DNA of 64,000 nucleotides, taken from NCBI GenBank assembly GCA_034423195.1, contig DAOUIZ010000021.1, positions 1 through 64,000 of the forward strand, written 5' to 3'. The position numbers and the translations under genes are program-made. Shown here piece by piece: positions 25,306 to 34,174 of this stretch; the stretch's first letter is position 1; each line of letters opens with the position of its first letter. The notes under the pieces are model-generated. The model ran no database searches. It worked only from the letters and a program-made list of their open reading frames with translations, and was not told the DNA's origin. Origin of the DNA: CATOSK01 sp034423195. Its GTDB lineage: Bacteria; Chloroflexota; Dehalococcoidia; Lucifugimonadales; UBA3495.

Positions 25306-25959
25306 ATGCCGGGGCTTGAGCTGGAACGGTTGGCGCACCTGCGGGGGAGCACGCTGGTGGCAGGGGTGGATGAGGCGGGGCGGGGGCCGCTGGCGGGGCC
25401 GGTGATGGCGGCGGCGGTGATTTTTCCGGCGGAGCTTTCCGGCGCCGAGCCGTGGCTGGCGGCGATTGACGACAGCAAGAAGCTGTCCGAGAAGCGGAGG
25501 GAAGAGGCGCTGGAGGTGATACGGCGGTATGCGCTGGCGGTGGCGGTAGCCCAGCAGGACGCGGACGACATTGACGCCCTGGGAATCCTGCCGGCGACGA
25601 TCCGGGCCATGACCAACGCGCTGCACAGCCTGCGGGTGGAGCCGGAGTTTGTCCTGTTTGATTACCTTCCGCTGAAGGCGTGTCCCTTCCCGCACCAGAC
25701 GGTGGTGAAGGGGGACAGCATCAGCTACTCCATCGCCGCAGCTTCCATCGTGGCCAAGGTGACCCGGGACCGGTGGATGCAGCGGGCGGAGCGGCAGTAT
25801 CCCGGGTACGGGTTCGCCCAGCACAAGGGGTATCCGACGAAGAAACACATCGAGCGGATGCAGGTGCTGGGGCCGTGCTCAATCCACCGGCGGAGCTACC
25901 GGCCGGTGCGGGCGTGCAGTGGGGGCGGAGTATCCGGCGGATCCGGCAGGGGCGGCTGA
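25306..25959 (+). CDS. rnhB: Ribonuclease HII
   Basis: A 217-residue RNase HII. VAGVDEAGRGPLAGPVMAAA (about residues 16-35) carries the DEAGRGPLAG active-site block, and DSKKLSEKRREE, KGDSISYSIAAASIVAKVTRD and GYPTKKHIERMQVLGP are all family signatures with the remaining acidic residues. It nicks RNA in DNA/RNA hybrids, including single ribonucleotides. The stop overlaps the next start by one base (TGATG), so the two genes are translationally coupled. Confidence 0.95.
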   Translation: MPGLELERLAHLRGSTLVAGVDEAGRGPLAGPVMAAAVIFPAELSGAEPWLAAIDDSKKLSEKRREEALEVIRRYALAVAVAQQDADDIDALGILPATIRAMTNALHSLRVEPEFVLFDYLPLKACPFPHQTVVKGDSISYSIAAASIVAKVTRDRWMQRAERQYPGYGFAQHKGYPTKKHIERMQVLGPCSIHRRSYRPVRACSGGGVSGGSGRGG

Positions 25960-26324
25960 TGCCGGGGAGCCGGGCCGGCCTGGGCAACCGGGGTGAGGAA
26001 CTGGCGCGGCGGTTCCTGGCAGGCAAGGGGTTCAGCATCCTGGAGACCAACTACCGCTGTCGGCGGGGCGAGGTGGACATCGTGGCGCGTTGGGGGGATG
26101 AACTGGTGTTCGTGGAGGTGAGGACGCGCTCCGGCAGCGCCTTCGGGTCTCCCGAGGAGTCGGTGACGGAGGGGAAGGCGCGGCGCCTGGCGGAGACGGC
26201 GCAGACGTTCCTTCAGGAGCGGGGAATGGAGGAGGCCGCGTGGCGGATTGACCTGGTGGCGGTGCGGGTGGATTCCCGGGGGAACGCTAGGATCAGTCAC
26301 CTGGAGAACGCGGTGGAGGGGTGA
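25959..26324 (+). CDS. YraN family (UPF0102) endonuclease-like protein
   Basis: A 121-residue UPF0102/YraN protein with an endonuclease-like fold. GNRGEELARRFLAGKGFSIL, then NYRCRRGEVDIVARWGDELV and FVEVRTRSG give the E...D...ExR/K pattern of the PD-(D/E)xK superfamily. The biochemical role is not settled; it is regularly found beside rnhB, as here, with an overlapping start. Confidence 0.93.
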   Translation: MPGSRAGLGNRGEELARRFLAGKGFSILETNYRCRRGEVDIVARWGDELVFVEVRTRSGSAFGSPEESVTEGKARRLAETAQTFLQERGMEEAAWRIDLVAVRVDSRGNARISHLENAVEG

Positions 26325-26638
26325 AGGGCGGGCCGATTTCTCCGCAGCGTTGGTCCGGAGCTATCGGTCCCTCGGGCGGGGAGGGGACTGGGTCCCTGCC
26401 TCCGCAGGTACGACGGGGGTTCCTAGAACCCCAGCCCGGTGATGCGGCAGACGACGACGGACAGCAGGAGGAAGGTCGCCAACAGGATGCCAACTATCAA
26501 GCAGGTATTGGCGGCGCAGGAGTTGTTTCGCAAGCCTGACCTCGACAGTGGGAATGGTGGACGGGCCGGAACAATTCTATATCATCCAGGGGGTTCCCGT
26601 TCTCCAACACGAACCTTCCAGCTTGAGGCGGTGATGCA
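26325..26638. repeat. Spacer with a hairpin repeat unit
   Basis: At 26388-26418 lies a copy of the interspersed hairpin (CTGGGTCCCTGCCTCCGCAG, ending GTACGACGGGGG) with one change from the 9184 and 13924 copies. The rest contains only the possible small membrane ORF on the minus strand. Confidence 0.65.
26423..26533 (-). CDS. Possible 36-residue single-span membrane protein
   Basis: A TTG at 26533 with GAGGT a few bases before it opens a 36-codon frame: a polar start with three Cys (RNNSCAANTC), one strong transmembrane segment (LIVGILLATFLLLSVVVC) and a short tail RITGLGF. The composition is unlike the flanking non-coding DNA. It lies opposite to the YraN-FAD oxidoreductase direction. The length makes it uncertain. 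Confidence 0.35.
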   Translation of the reverse strand: MRNNSCAANTCLIVGILLATFLLLSVVVCRITGLGF

Positions 26639-27784
26639 ATGACGATTCCAACCAACTCTCCGGGCGGTTCTCTCCCCGACGCAATCGTGGTGGGCGGCGG
26701 CATTGCCGGGTGCCTGACGGCGCTGCTGCTGGCGCGGGAAGGGATGAAGGTGACGGTGCTGGAGGCGGACTCGGTGGGGAGCCACGCATCCGGGTTTGCC
26801 TTCGGGGGCCTGGGCCCGCTGGACGGCAGCGGCATTCCCGACCCGCTGCTGGACTTCAGCGTCTGGTGCTTCAACCGGCACAAGTCCATCCACGAGGAGC
26901 TGAAGGAAGAGACGGGGATAGACACGCAGTTCCACCTGCGGGACCGGCTCAACCTGGCCTTCACCGAGGAGGAGGCCAGGAGTCTGCGGGCCGACCTGGA
27001 ATGGCAGTCCAGGGTGCCCGGCTTCAAGGTGGAGTGGCTGGAGGCAGCCGAGGCGGTGAAGGCGGAGCCGAGGATCAATCCCGCCTGCGCCGGAGCGGCC
27101 TGCGCCCAGGGGACGGGTGCGGTGGAGGCCTACCGTTACAACCTGGCGGCAGCCCAGGCGTCGGAGAAGCACGGAGCCGTGATGGTGCAGCGGCGGGTGA
27201 CCGGGCTGCTGGGGGAGGGCGGCATCTGCCGGGGAGTCAAGCTGGAGACCGGGGAACTGGAGGCCGGCGTGGTGGTCCTGGCGGGCGGGCCCTGGGTTGG
27301 GGGAATGTCGGAATGGTGCGGAGTGGACATCCCGGTGCGGCCGCTAAAGGGGCAGATTATCCGGCTGCAGCTGCGGGAAAACCCGATGGTGGCTTCCCTG
27401 AACTACCGGGGCAGCTACGCCGCATCCAAGCCCGACGGCCTCATCTGGGCAGGCACCACGGAGGAGGAGGCCGGGTTCGACGAGGAAACGACCGGCCCGG
27501 CCCGGGACAAGGTGATGGGCGACCTGCTGATGATGGCGCCATCCTTGGCGGATGCGGAACTGGTGCAGCAGACGGCCTGTCTCCGTCCCCTGTCCGCCGA
27601 CGGGATGCCCATTGTCGGGAAGGTGCCGGGGTGGGACAACCTCCTTGTTGTGACCGGCGGGGGCAGGAAGGGCATCCTGTGGAGCACGGGGATGTGTTCG
27701 GGGGTGGCGGAGCTGGTCCTGAAGGGGGAATCAGGAGTGCCGGGGTTGGAACATCTGAGGGTGGAGAGGTTCGGAGCGAAGTAA
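26639..27784 (+). CDS. FAD-dependent oxidoreductase (DAO family)
   Basis: A 381-residue D-amino-acid-oxidase-fold flavoprotein. The dinucleotide motif is AIVVGGGIAGCLTALLLARE (residues about 13-32) with acidic VLEAD ending the second strand. The C-terminal part has CLRPLSADGMPIVGKVPGWDN and a GGGRKGILWSTGMCSGVAELV flavin motif, like glycine/sarcosine oxidases and ThiO. It probably oxidises a secondary or primary amino acid. No thiamine genes are adjacent, so no specific substrate is given. Confidence 0.88.
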   Translation: MTIPTNSPGGSLPDAIVVGGGIAGCLTALLLAREGMKVTVLEADSVGSHASGFAFGGLGPLDGSGIPDPLLDFSVWCFNRHKSIHEELKEETGIDTQFHLRDRLNLAFTEEEARSLRADLEWQSRVPGFKVEWLEAAEAVKAEPRINPACAGAACAQGTGAVEAYRYNLAAAQASEKHGAVMVQRRVTGLLGEGGICRGVKLETGELEAGVVVLAGGPWVGGMSEWCGVDIPVRPLKGQIIRLQLRENPMVASLNYRGSYAASKPDGLIWAGTTEEEAGFDEETTGPARDKVMGDLLMMAPSLADAELVQQTACLRPLSADGMPIVGKVPGWDNLLVVTGGGRKGILWSTGMCSGVAELVLKGESGVPGLEHLRVERFGAK

Positions 27785-27814
27785 ACGGGGGTACGTTGGG
27801 GGATAATTCTAAGG

Positions 27815-27880
27815 CCCGCCCCTTTCGCGCCCAATGCGAGTAACTTGTCTAAGAGCGCTGGGGGGCGGGGTGGCAAACCC
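27815..27880. repeat. Single copy of the TAACTTGTCTAAG repeat
   Basis: CGCCCCTTTCGCGCCCAATG followed by CGAGTAACTTGTCTAAGAGC and GCTGGGGGGCGGGGTGG matches one unit of the 69-bp tandem repeat at 16471-16677 with several changes. Confidence 0.65.
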
Positions 27881-27887
27881 CCTGAAT

Positions 27888-28577
27888 TTATGGGGTGTAT
27901 TTGCGGGCGACGGGGAGGCCGTTTTCGCGGGTGACCTTCATGGCGAAGGGGTATTTGCTGATTTGCAACGCCAGCTCCACGTCCTGGGGATGGTACTGGG
28001 GCTGGGTTTCGTCGAAGAACTTGGGGGTGTCGTTGCCGGTGAGCACCAGGGAGCGGACGGCCTCGGGGTCGGGCCGGCGTCCCTGGAGCAGGTTGCGGAG
28101 ATAGAGAGCGCACTGTTCATCCTCATCGGAGCGGAAGCGGCCCCGGTCTCCCATGGCAATGATTGAGACGGAGGGCGGACTGTCGGCCAGCACGGCGTTG
28201 ACGGTGGCCTGGGCAACGGCCAGCGATCCCAGGTAGATGGTGTTGGCGTTGGTGGCGGAGGCGACTCCGACGGTGCCGGCGCGGGTGGACTGGACGATGT
28301 GCTTTCCGGTGAAGTCCACCTGGGAGACCTCGTAGGGAGAGTTGCCGTAGTCGAACCCGTCGGGACGCTTGCCGTCTACCTCCCCCATGAGGATGTCGCC
28401 GACGCCCCGGCTTCGCAGTTCGAGGGCTTCCTCGACCTCGGCGACCAGGGTAATGCGGGATGCGCCGTGGTCGAAGGCGATGGCGGCGGTGGTGAAGGCG
28501 CGGAAGACGTCTATTATGATGGCCGCGCCGGTTGCTTCCCGGGCGTCTCTGACGAGGCTGCCTACGGTGATTTCCAT
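27888..28577 (-). CDS. 2-phosphosulfolactate phosphatase family protein (ComB-like)
   Basis: A 229-residue ComB-family protein. The acidic IIIDVFRAFTTAAIAFDHGA (about residues 20-39), MGEVDGKRPDGFDYGNSPYE, TRAGTVGVASATNANTIYLGS and IIAMGDRGRFRSDEDEQCA motifs are all typical. ComB hydrolyses 2-phosphosulfolactate in coenzyme M synthesis, but many bacterial relatives lie outside that pathway; no comA or comC is seen here. The ATG at 28577 follows AAGGAC. It is 86 bases downstream of the NHL gene on the same strand. Confidence 0.86.
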   Translation of the reverse strand: MEITVGSLVRDAREATGAAIIIDVFRAFTTAAIAFDHGASRITLVAEVEEALELRSRGVGDILMGEVDGKRPDGFDYGNSPYEVSQVDFTGKHIVQSTRAGTVGVASATNANTIYLGSLAVAQATVNAVLADSPPSVSIIAMGDRGRFRSDEDEQCALYLRNLLQGRRPDPEAVRSLVLTGNDTPKFFDETQPQYHPQDVELALQISKYPFAMKVTRENGLPVARKYTP

Positions 28578-28663
28578 GAGTCGTCCTTTGTGTTTAGAAA
28601 TGGTCCGAAGGAACGGCGGGCGCGGAAACGGCATCCCGCGCCCGGTTTCGCATCACGCTCCGG

Positions 28664-29611
28664 TTAGCCCTTCTTGACGAGCTTCTGGAGGGTGCGGGGG
28701 TCGTCGGGCGGGTTGGAGTAGCTGCGGGTGTGGGTCCAGGATACCTCGCCAACGTAGATGTCGGCGCGGGAGTCGATGCAGACGCCGTGAGGGGCGACGA
28801 ACTTGCCGGTCTCGAATCCCTCTCCCTGGTTGCCCAGGCGGGCGATGACGTTGCCGGAGGTGTTGTAGATGCTGATGCGGGGGCCCAATCCGGTGGCCGC
28901 CAGGTTGGCCCCGATGGCAGCGCCCAGCTCGCCAACGTAGACCAGGCCGGTTTCCTGGTTGATGTACAGGCCGCAGGGACGGGCCATGTTGGTCCACTGG
29001 GTCTCGAACTTGCCGTTGGAGTCGAAGATCTGGACCCGGTGGTTCTCCCGGTCGGAGACGTAGACCCAGCCGTCCCGGTCGGTGCAAACGTTGTGGGCGA
29101 TGTTGAACTCGCCCGGCCCGGTGCCGGACTCGCCCCAGGAAAAGAGGTGGTTTCCGTCCGGGGAATACTTGTGGACGCGGGCGTTGCCGTATCCGTCGGT
29201 GACGTAGAAGTCACCGTTGCGCGGGTCGACGGCGACGTGGGTGCAGCGGTTGAAGGGGTCGCCGCTCATGAAGGGCGCGGGCTGTCCGCTGATTCCCAGG
29301 GTGAAGAGGACCTTTCCGTCCAGGGTGCACTTGCGGACGGTGTGGTCGCCGTCGTCGGTGCAGAACATGGTGTCGTCCGGGTTCATGGTGATGCCGTGGG
29401 CCCGGGGGAAGATGCCCTCGCCCCAGGAGCGGAGGAAGTTGCCGTTCTTGTCGAAGACAATCATGGGGTGCTCGCCGCGGTTGAAGGCGTAGACGTTGTC
29501 GTTGGCGTCAACTCCGACGGCGGCGACTTCCTTGAATTTCCAGCCGTCGGGCAGGTTGCCCCATCCCTCGGCAATCTCGTAGGTGTATTGCTCGGCGCCC
29601 AGTTGGACCAT
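28664..29611 (-). CDS. NHL-repeat beta-propeller protein
   Basis: A 315-residue propeller made of six NHL-type blades, e.g. VAVDPRNGDFYVTDGYGNAR, HKYSPDGNHLFSWGESGTGP, NVCTDRDGWVYVSDRENHRV and HGVCIDSRADIYVGEVS. The overall pattern, with SWGEGIFPRAHGITMNPDD at the start, resembles the peptidyl-alpha-hydroxyglycine alpha-amidating lyase-like group. No signal peptide is seen. Its role is unknown. GAGGTGACGTC before the ATG at 29611 decides the start. Confidence 0.85.
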   Translation of the reverse strand: MVQLGAEQYTYEIAEGWGNLPDGWKFKEVAAVGVDANDNVYAFNRGEHPMIVFDKNGNFLRSWGEGIFPRAHGITMNPDDTMFCTDDGDHTVRKCTLDGKVLFTLGISGQPAPFMSGDPFNRCTHVAVDPRNGDFYVTDGYGNARVHKYSPDGNHLFSWGESGTGPGEFNIAHNVCTDRDGWVYVSDRENHRVQIFDSNGKFETQWTNMARPCGLYINQETGLVYVGELGAAIGANLAATGLGPRISIYNTSGNVIARLGNQGEGFETGKFVAPHGVCIDSRADIYVGEVSWTHTRSYSNPPDDPRTLQKLVKKG

Positions 29612-29905
29612 GACGTCACCTCGCTTGGAGTATCGGAATGGTTGCCAGAAAACCAACCCGGGCGGGCTTCCGCTCCGAGTTGCAGGATTCCCGGAAGGAT
29701 TGTATCAGTAACGGGGTTTATTGCAATTGGGGTGGGCGCTTCCAGGGGGGAACCGGGAGAGTACGGGGCGCAGTTGGGGGATTGATCCCCCAAACCCCCT
29801 GGTTTTGGGAAGTTGGCGAGGCGGCGTTGGCTTTGGCGGGGGTGAGTTGGTATGATTTATTGCGGCATGGGAGACTAGGAATCCGCAGGAGACGGAGAGG
29901 CACGA

Positions 29906-30604
29906 ATGACGCAGGAAGGGCGACGGGACTTTGTTAAGTACACCTTCTACAAGGTGGCGCCGGAGTGGCGGGGGCTGACCGAGGAGCGCCGGGAGCGGAG
30001 CAAGGCCCAGTTCGCCGAGGTGCTGGAGGAGTTCTCGCCCCGGGTGGATGTTTCCAGCTACAGCCTGGTGGGTACGCGGGGCGACGTTGACCTGCTGCTC
30101 TGGAAGGTGAGTCCGACGGTGGAGGCGGTGAACGAGTTGAGCGCCCGGATCAACCGGACCGAGCTGGGAAAGTACCTGCGCACTCCCCATTCCTACCTGG
30201 CCATGACGCGCCGGTCGGCCTACATCGACCACCACCAGCACGAGGGTCAAGAAGGGACGGGCAACGCGACGATGCGGATGGTGGGGCGCAAGTACCTGTT
30301 CGTCTATCCCTTCGTGAAGACCAACGAGTGGTACCAACTGCCGATGGAGGAGCGGCAGGCGCTGATGAACGAGCACTTCGTCATCGGGCACAAGTACCCG
30401 CAGGTTAAAATCAGCACGTCCTACTCCTTTGGGTTGGACGACCAGGAGTTTGTGCTGGGGTTCGAGACGGACGATCCAGGCGTCTTCCTGGACCTGGTAA
30501 TGGAATTGCGGGAGTCGAAGGCGCGTCCCTACACCCTGCGGGACACGCCCATCTTCACCTGCATCAACAAGCCGCTGGACGAGTGCCTGGACGACCTGGG
30601 TTGA
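29906..30604 (+). CDS. Chlorite dismutase-family protein (HemQ-like)
   Basis: A 232-residue protein of the Cld/HemQ family. It has the N-terminal FVKYTFYKVAPEWR and SYSLVGTRGDVDLLLWKVSP strands, then YLFVYPFVKTNEWYQLPMEE, NEHFVIGHKYPQVK and YSFGLDDQEFVLGFETDDP, which in HemQ form the heme/coproporphyrin pocket. Non-photosynthetic Gram-positive-type lineages use HemQ as coproheme decarboxylase, the last heme step. True chlorite dismutation cannot be excluded, but the sequence lacks an export signal. A strong terminator follows. Confidence 0.85.
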   Translation: MTQEGRRDFVKYTFYKVAPEWRGLTEERRERSKAQFAEVLEEFSPRVDVSSYSLVGTRGDVDLLLWKVSPTVEAVNELSARINRTELGKYLRTPHSYLAMTRRSAYIDHHQHEGQEGTGNATMRMVGRKYLFVYPFVKTNEWYQLPMEERQALMNEHFVIGHKYPQVKISTSYSFGLDDQEFVLGFETDDPGVFLDLVMELRESKARPYTLRDTPIFTCINKPLDECLDDLG

Positions 30605-30645
30605 TGGGCCGCCGGGGACACGGCGGCGGGTAAGGAGCAAGAAAA

Positions 30646-30679
30646 ACCCCCGGAGGCTGAACTCCGGGGGTCTGCTTTT
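30646..30679. terminator. Bidirectional intrinsic terminator
   Basis: ACCCCCGGAG (30646-30655) and CTCCGGGGGT (30662-30671) form a 10-bp stem with a T-rich tail on the right (CTGCTTTT) and an A5 on the left. It serves the convergent Cld-family and ferredoxin genes. Confidence 0.9.
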
Positions 30680-30698
30680 GCGGTGGAGTTGAGCGGGA

Positions 30699-30968
30699 CT
30701 ACTTGCGCTGCAAGGTGGAGGGGTCGTTGTCCTTGAAGTAGTCGTAGTTCTTGGCGATGTAGTCGTTCCAGGTATCGGGAACGGCATCTTCGGCGAAGAT
30801 GGCGGTTACGGGGCAGACCGGCTCGCAGGCGGCGCAGTCGATGCACTCGTCGGGGTTGATGTAGTACATGTCGTCGGCGTCCCGGGTGTAGATGCAGTCC
30901 ACCGGGCAGACGTCCACGCAGGCGGCATCCTTAACACCGACGCAAGGCTCGGTAATTATGTAGGTCAT
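30699..30968 (-). CDS. Seven-iron type ferredoxin
   Basis: An 89-residue bicluster ferredoxin. The first set CVGVKDAACVDVCPVDCI (residues 9-26) has C-x7-C-x3-CP spacing of a 3Fe-4S plus shared Cys arrangement; the second, CIDCAACEPVCPVTAI (42-57), is a classical 4Fe-4S CxxCxxCxxxCP. The C-terminal TWNDYIAKNYDYFKDN tail is like FdxA. It carries electrons in the cytoplasm; the partner is not evident. Confidence 0.93.
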   Translation of the reverse strand: MTYIITEPCVGVKDAACVDVCPVDCIYTRDADDMYYINPDECIDCAACEPVCPVTAIFAEDAVPDTWNDYIAKNYDYFKDNDPSTLQRK

Positions 30969-31207
30969 TCGTAGTTGCTCCTCTGGAATTTTCCTGGTCG
31001 CCGCACTTGTCCGCCGACCGGCGGGGGCAGGGACATCGGCGGCATAATTATAAACTCGGGAAAATAGCGTTGCAAGAACAGGGGAACGGGTTATACGGGG
31101 GTTTCAGAGGGTGGCCGGGAAGGGGCAGCGGGGCGGAGAAGAGGCCCGAACATCCTGCGGTCGAGCCTGCTTTTCCTTACGAGGTGTTGTCCCGAGGTGT
31201 TGTCCAA

Positions 31208-31648
31208 CTAGAGGACCAGGCCGGAGGTGCGCTTCTTGATGGACAGGTTGACGAAGGTCTCGGTGCGCTGGACTCCGTCGATAATGCCGATCTTGGTGCG
31301 GAGGAACTGGCCCAGTCCCTCGGCGGACTCCAGGCCGGCCCAGACGAATACGTCGTAGGCGCCGGTGGTGACGGCGACGTAGTGGGACTCCTGAAGGGTG
31401 GCGATGGCCTCGGCGACGGCGTCGGACTTTCCGGGGCCGGTCTGGAGGCCGATGAGGGCGGTGGTGGCATAGCCCAGCTTTTCCAGGTTGGGCACGGCGA
31501 CGACGTTGACCACGTCGTCCTGGATAAGGCGGCGGAGGCGGCGCCTCACGGTGCCCTCGCTGACCCCGACCTCCCGGGCGATCTTGGCGTTGGACGCCCG
31601 CCCGTCCATTTGCAGCAGGGCAATGATTTTGCGGTCTAGTTCGTCCAT
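31208..31648 (-). CDS. Lrp/AsnC family transcriptional regulator
   Basis: A 146-residue Lrp/AsnC protein. MDELDRKIIALLQMDGRASN and AKIAREVGVSEGTVRRRLRR form the N-terminal helix-turn-helix (1-45); the rest is the RAM effector domain (TALIGLQTGPGKSD, VAVTTGAYDVFVWAGLES, VQRTETFVNLSIKKRT). The ATG at 31648 is chosen since GGAGAGCG precedes it and Lrp proteins usually start MDxxDxxI. It probably senses an amino acid and controls metabolic genes. Confidence 0.93.
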   Translation of the reverse strand: MDELDRKIIALLQMDGRASNAKIAREVGVSEGTVRRRLRRLIQDDVVNVVAVPNLEKLGYATTALIGLQTGPGKSDAVAEAIATLQESHYVAVTTGAYDVFVWAGLESAEGLGQFLRTKIGIIDGVQRTETFVNLSIKKRTSGLVL

Positions 31649-32120
31649 TGTTGACGCTCTCCGTCGTTTTTTTGTCGATTCCCGACTCATGATATTTAAG
31701 CGGGAATTTTCTGTCAACCCGCCGGAATAACCGGATATTGACAAAGAATAGTTGCGGATGTGGGCCGTACCATGTGTTGAGTGCGCCAGGTTGCTACTAA
31801 ATTCGTCAACGAACTGGGGTGTGTCCGTGCCCCCGACCCAAGCGCGGGGAAGAGAGAAAAGGAAAGGGGGAGTTACGACATTCGCAGGAGCTTGAACCGA
31901 AAGGCGCAACTCGCGGCGGACAGACCGGCGCCGGGAGAAGGGGACGGGGACCTGGCCGGGACTCCGGCAGGGGATGGTCCAAAAAGCGAAGCTACGGGCG
32001 CAGCCGGCTGGGACCGCGCCCCCGCTGGGACGGAGACTTGTCCCCGGGGGTGCTCCGAGTCTTGGGGAAGCTCAACGTCCCGGGGACGGCTGCCGGAAGC
32101 TGGGTGGGCGGGCCGGGCCG
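31649..32120. other. Spacer upstream of the Lrp-type regulator
   Basis: No gene is supported in these 472 bases. The part next to the regulator is A+T-richer (about 31680-31800) and is the likely regulatory zone. The right part is G+C-rich and holds open frames without coding character. Confidence 0.5.
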
Positions 32121-32423
32121 TCAGGTCTCGGACTTGAGAAGGGCGGGACGGATCCTGGTGTTCCAGTAATCGTTTTCCCCGGCTTGGCGCAATTCCTCGA
32201 CGAGCCGGGCGGTCTCCGTCCCCACGGCCTGGGTCAACTGGGCGGTGGTGCGGTCTCCGGCCAGCTCGGTTACCGCGTTGCGGAGTTTCATCACGTATTC
32301 AGCGACTTCGATAGCGGCCCGGTCGGAGGCGGACCGGGACTGAAGGGCCTCGAGCTTCTCGAGCCATTCCAGGCCCCTTTCGGCGTCGTCGAACCTGTCA
32401 TCCAGCGCATTGGTAGTAGTCAT
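32121..32423 (-). CDS. Small helical protein of unknown function
   Basis: A 100-residue, all-helical, charged protein (RFDDAERGLEWLEKLEALQS, VAEYVMKLRNAVTELAGDRT). GGAGG stands before the ATG. I do not recognise a family. It lies downstream of the M20 peptidase on the same strand, 141 bases away, and could be co-transcribed. Confidence 0.6.
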   Translation of the reverse strand: MTTTNALDDRFDDAERGLEWLEKLEALQSRSASDRAAIEVAEYVMKLRNAVTELAGDRTTAQLTQAVGTETARLVEELRQAGENDYWNTRIRPALLKSET

Positions 32424-32564
32424 CGGGGATCCTCCACTCTCTCGCCGGTTCCACTAAGTTTCAGGGCAAGCCAAGGCCCAGTCCACATAACAGTCCATAT
32501 CATACCGTTTGCGGACGCATGTTGCACCGATGCCGACTGCCCGGCAACGTGTCACTGGCGGCGT

Positions 32565-33923
32565 CTACTTGACCGCCAGGATGTCATAGGCCAGCGCGAG
32601 CATGATGCGTGAGCCGCTGATCAGGCTGCGGATGCCCACCGATTCGTCGGTTCCGTGCACGTTCAGCAGCATGGGGTCGTCGTCGGGGTGGGACCCGACC
32701 ATGCCGTAGGTGGTGGTGCCCAGGTTCCGGGTGAAGCGGGAGTCGGTGAACCCGGTGCTCAGCGACGGGACCCACTGGATGTCGTCCCGGTCCAGGGCCC
32801 GGGCGGTGTTGATCTGGATGCGCTGGGCGAAATCCGTCTCAAAGGGAGAATCGTTGGGGACCGACATATAGTCTATGTCGATCTCCACATTAGGAATCCC
32901 GCCCAGAATCTTCCCCAGCTCCTGCCGGACGTAGGCTTCGTCCTGGTGGGGCAGGGTGCGCACGTCGCAGGTCAGGCGCACCGATTCGGGAACGCTGTTG
33001 GACTTGATGCCTCCCTGGATCATGGTGGGCGTGATGGTCATCCGGGACAGCGCCCGCATAATCGAGGCGAACCGGGGGTTCGTCTCCTGGGTGTCCGCGA
33101 CAATCTGGTCGATGTTTGCTGCCGACGGCCGGTCCTCGATGGCGAAAACCGACAGGTGCCGGAACAGGCTGGTGGAGGTGTCCCGCTCCGGCTCGTATGC
33201 TTCAATCCGCTTCACCACCTCCGACAGCCCGAACAGCGCGTTGGAACCCTGCCAGGGGGTTGACGCATGGGCGCTGGCGCCCCGGACCGTTATCTCCAGC
33301 TGCAGCCGGCCCTTCTCCCCCACTCCCAGCAGATAGGTCAGGTTCCCCGCCGCTTCGATAGGGACGCCGCCGCCCTCGTTCACTGCCAGGGGGGCCGCCA
33401 GCTTCTCCGGGTGGTTCTCCGCCATCCAGCCAAACCCGTACCGGCCGCCGTGCTCCTCGTCGGCGCAGGAAGCCAGGATCAGGCTGTCGTTGAGCGGGAC
33501 CCCGTTCCGCTTGAGGATTCGCAGGGCAATCAACTGGCAGGTGAGCAGCCCCTTGCAGTCCGACGCCCCCCGACCGTAGACCCGGCCGTCGGCGATGGTG
33601 GCGCTGAAGGGCGGGAACCTCCACTTCTCCTCCTCTTCCACCGGCACCACGTCCAGGTGGGACATGAACATCAGCCCCGCCCGGCCGGAACTGCCCTCCA
33701 GCCGCGCAATGAGGTTGCCCCGGCCCGGCGCGGACTCGACAATCTCGCAAGGGACGCCGTCCTCGGCCAGCCACCCTTCGATGTACCGGCACAGTTCCGT
33801 CTCGTTGCCGGTGGGCATGAACCCGGTATTGACCGTGGGAATGCGGACCATGTCCTGCTCCAGCGCGACGATCTCATCGCGCATTTCATCAACCTGGTCC
33901 AGCAAGTCGTTCAGATCGGGCAT
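32565..33923 (-). CDS. M20/M25/M40 family metallopeptidase
   Basis: A 452-residue M20 (ArgE/DapE/ACY1/CPG2) hydrolase. The dinuclear zinc site is complete: SHLDVVPVEE (about residue 89), GRGASDCKG (bridging Asp, about 121), ASCADEEHGG (Glu pair, about 155) and a late VHGTDESV His. The bacterial dimerisation lid lies in between (residues 210-330). It hydrolyses a peptide or N-acyl bond in the cytoplasm; the substrate is not determined. It has no signal peptide. Confidence 0.92.
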   Translation of the reverse strand: MPDLNDLLDQVDEMRDEIVALEQDMVRIPTVNTGFMPTGNETELCRYIEGWLAEDGVPCEIVESAPGRGNLIARLEGSSGRAGLMFMSHLDVVPVEEEEKWRFPPFSATIADGRVYGRGASDCKGLLTCQLIALRILKRNGVPLNDSLILASCADEEHGGRYGFGWMAENHPEKLAAPLAVNEGGGVPIEAAGNLTYLLGVGEKGRLQLEITVRGASAHASTPWQGSNALFGLSEVVKRIEAYEPERDTSTSLFRHLSVFAIEDRPSAANIDQIVADTQETNPRFASIMRALSRMTITPTMIQGGIKSNSVPESVRLTCDVRTLPHQDEAYVRQELGKILGGIPNVEIDIDYMSVPNDSPFETDFAQRIQINTARALDRDDIQWVPSLSTGFTDSRFTRNLGTTTYGMVGSHPDDDPMLLNVHGTDESVGIRSLISGSRIMLALAYDILAVK

Positions 33924-34174
33924 CTCTTGTCCTCCAATAATTGCTGCTGCCGGGCCCTATTGTAATGTCTTCGCCATGATTCTACTCTCCGCCGGGTCAT
34001 TCTGCGGGAGGGGCCGGTCTTCCTGCCCGCTCTCCCTGTGGGAAGGTGCCCCGACCGACTCCATCCAGGACTGGTGGGCGGGCCGCGCTCTGAAACCGCC
34101 CGCCCCCGGGTGACGTAACCCTGGACGTAACCCTGATTGTAACCTCGATTGAAACTTGCACCCGGAAAGGCGAG

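Noticed and set aside
24100..25848. 582-codon minus-strand frame
   Set aside because: Antisense to mnmA and rnhB, both unambiguous.
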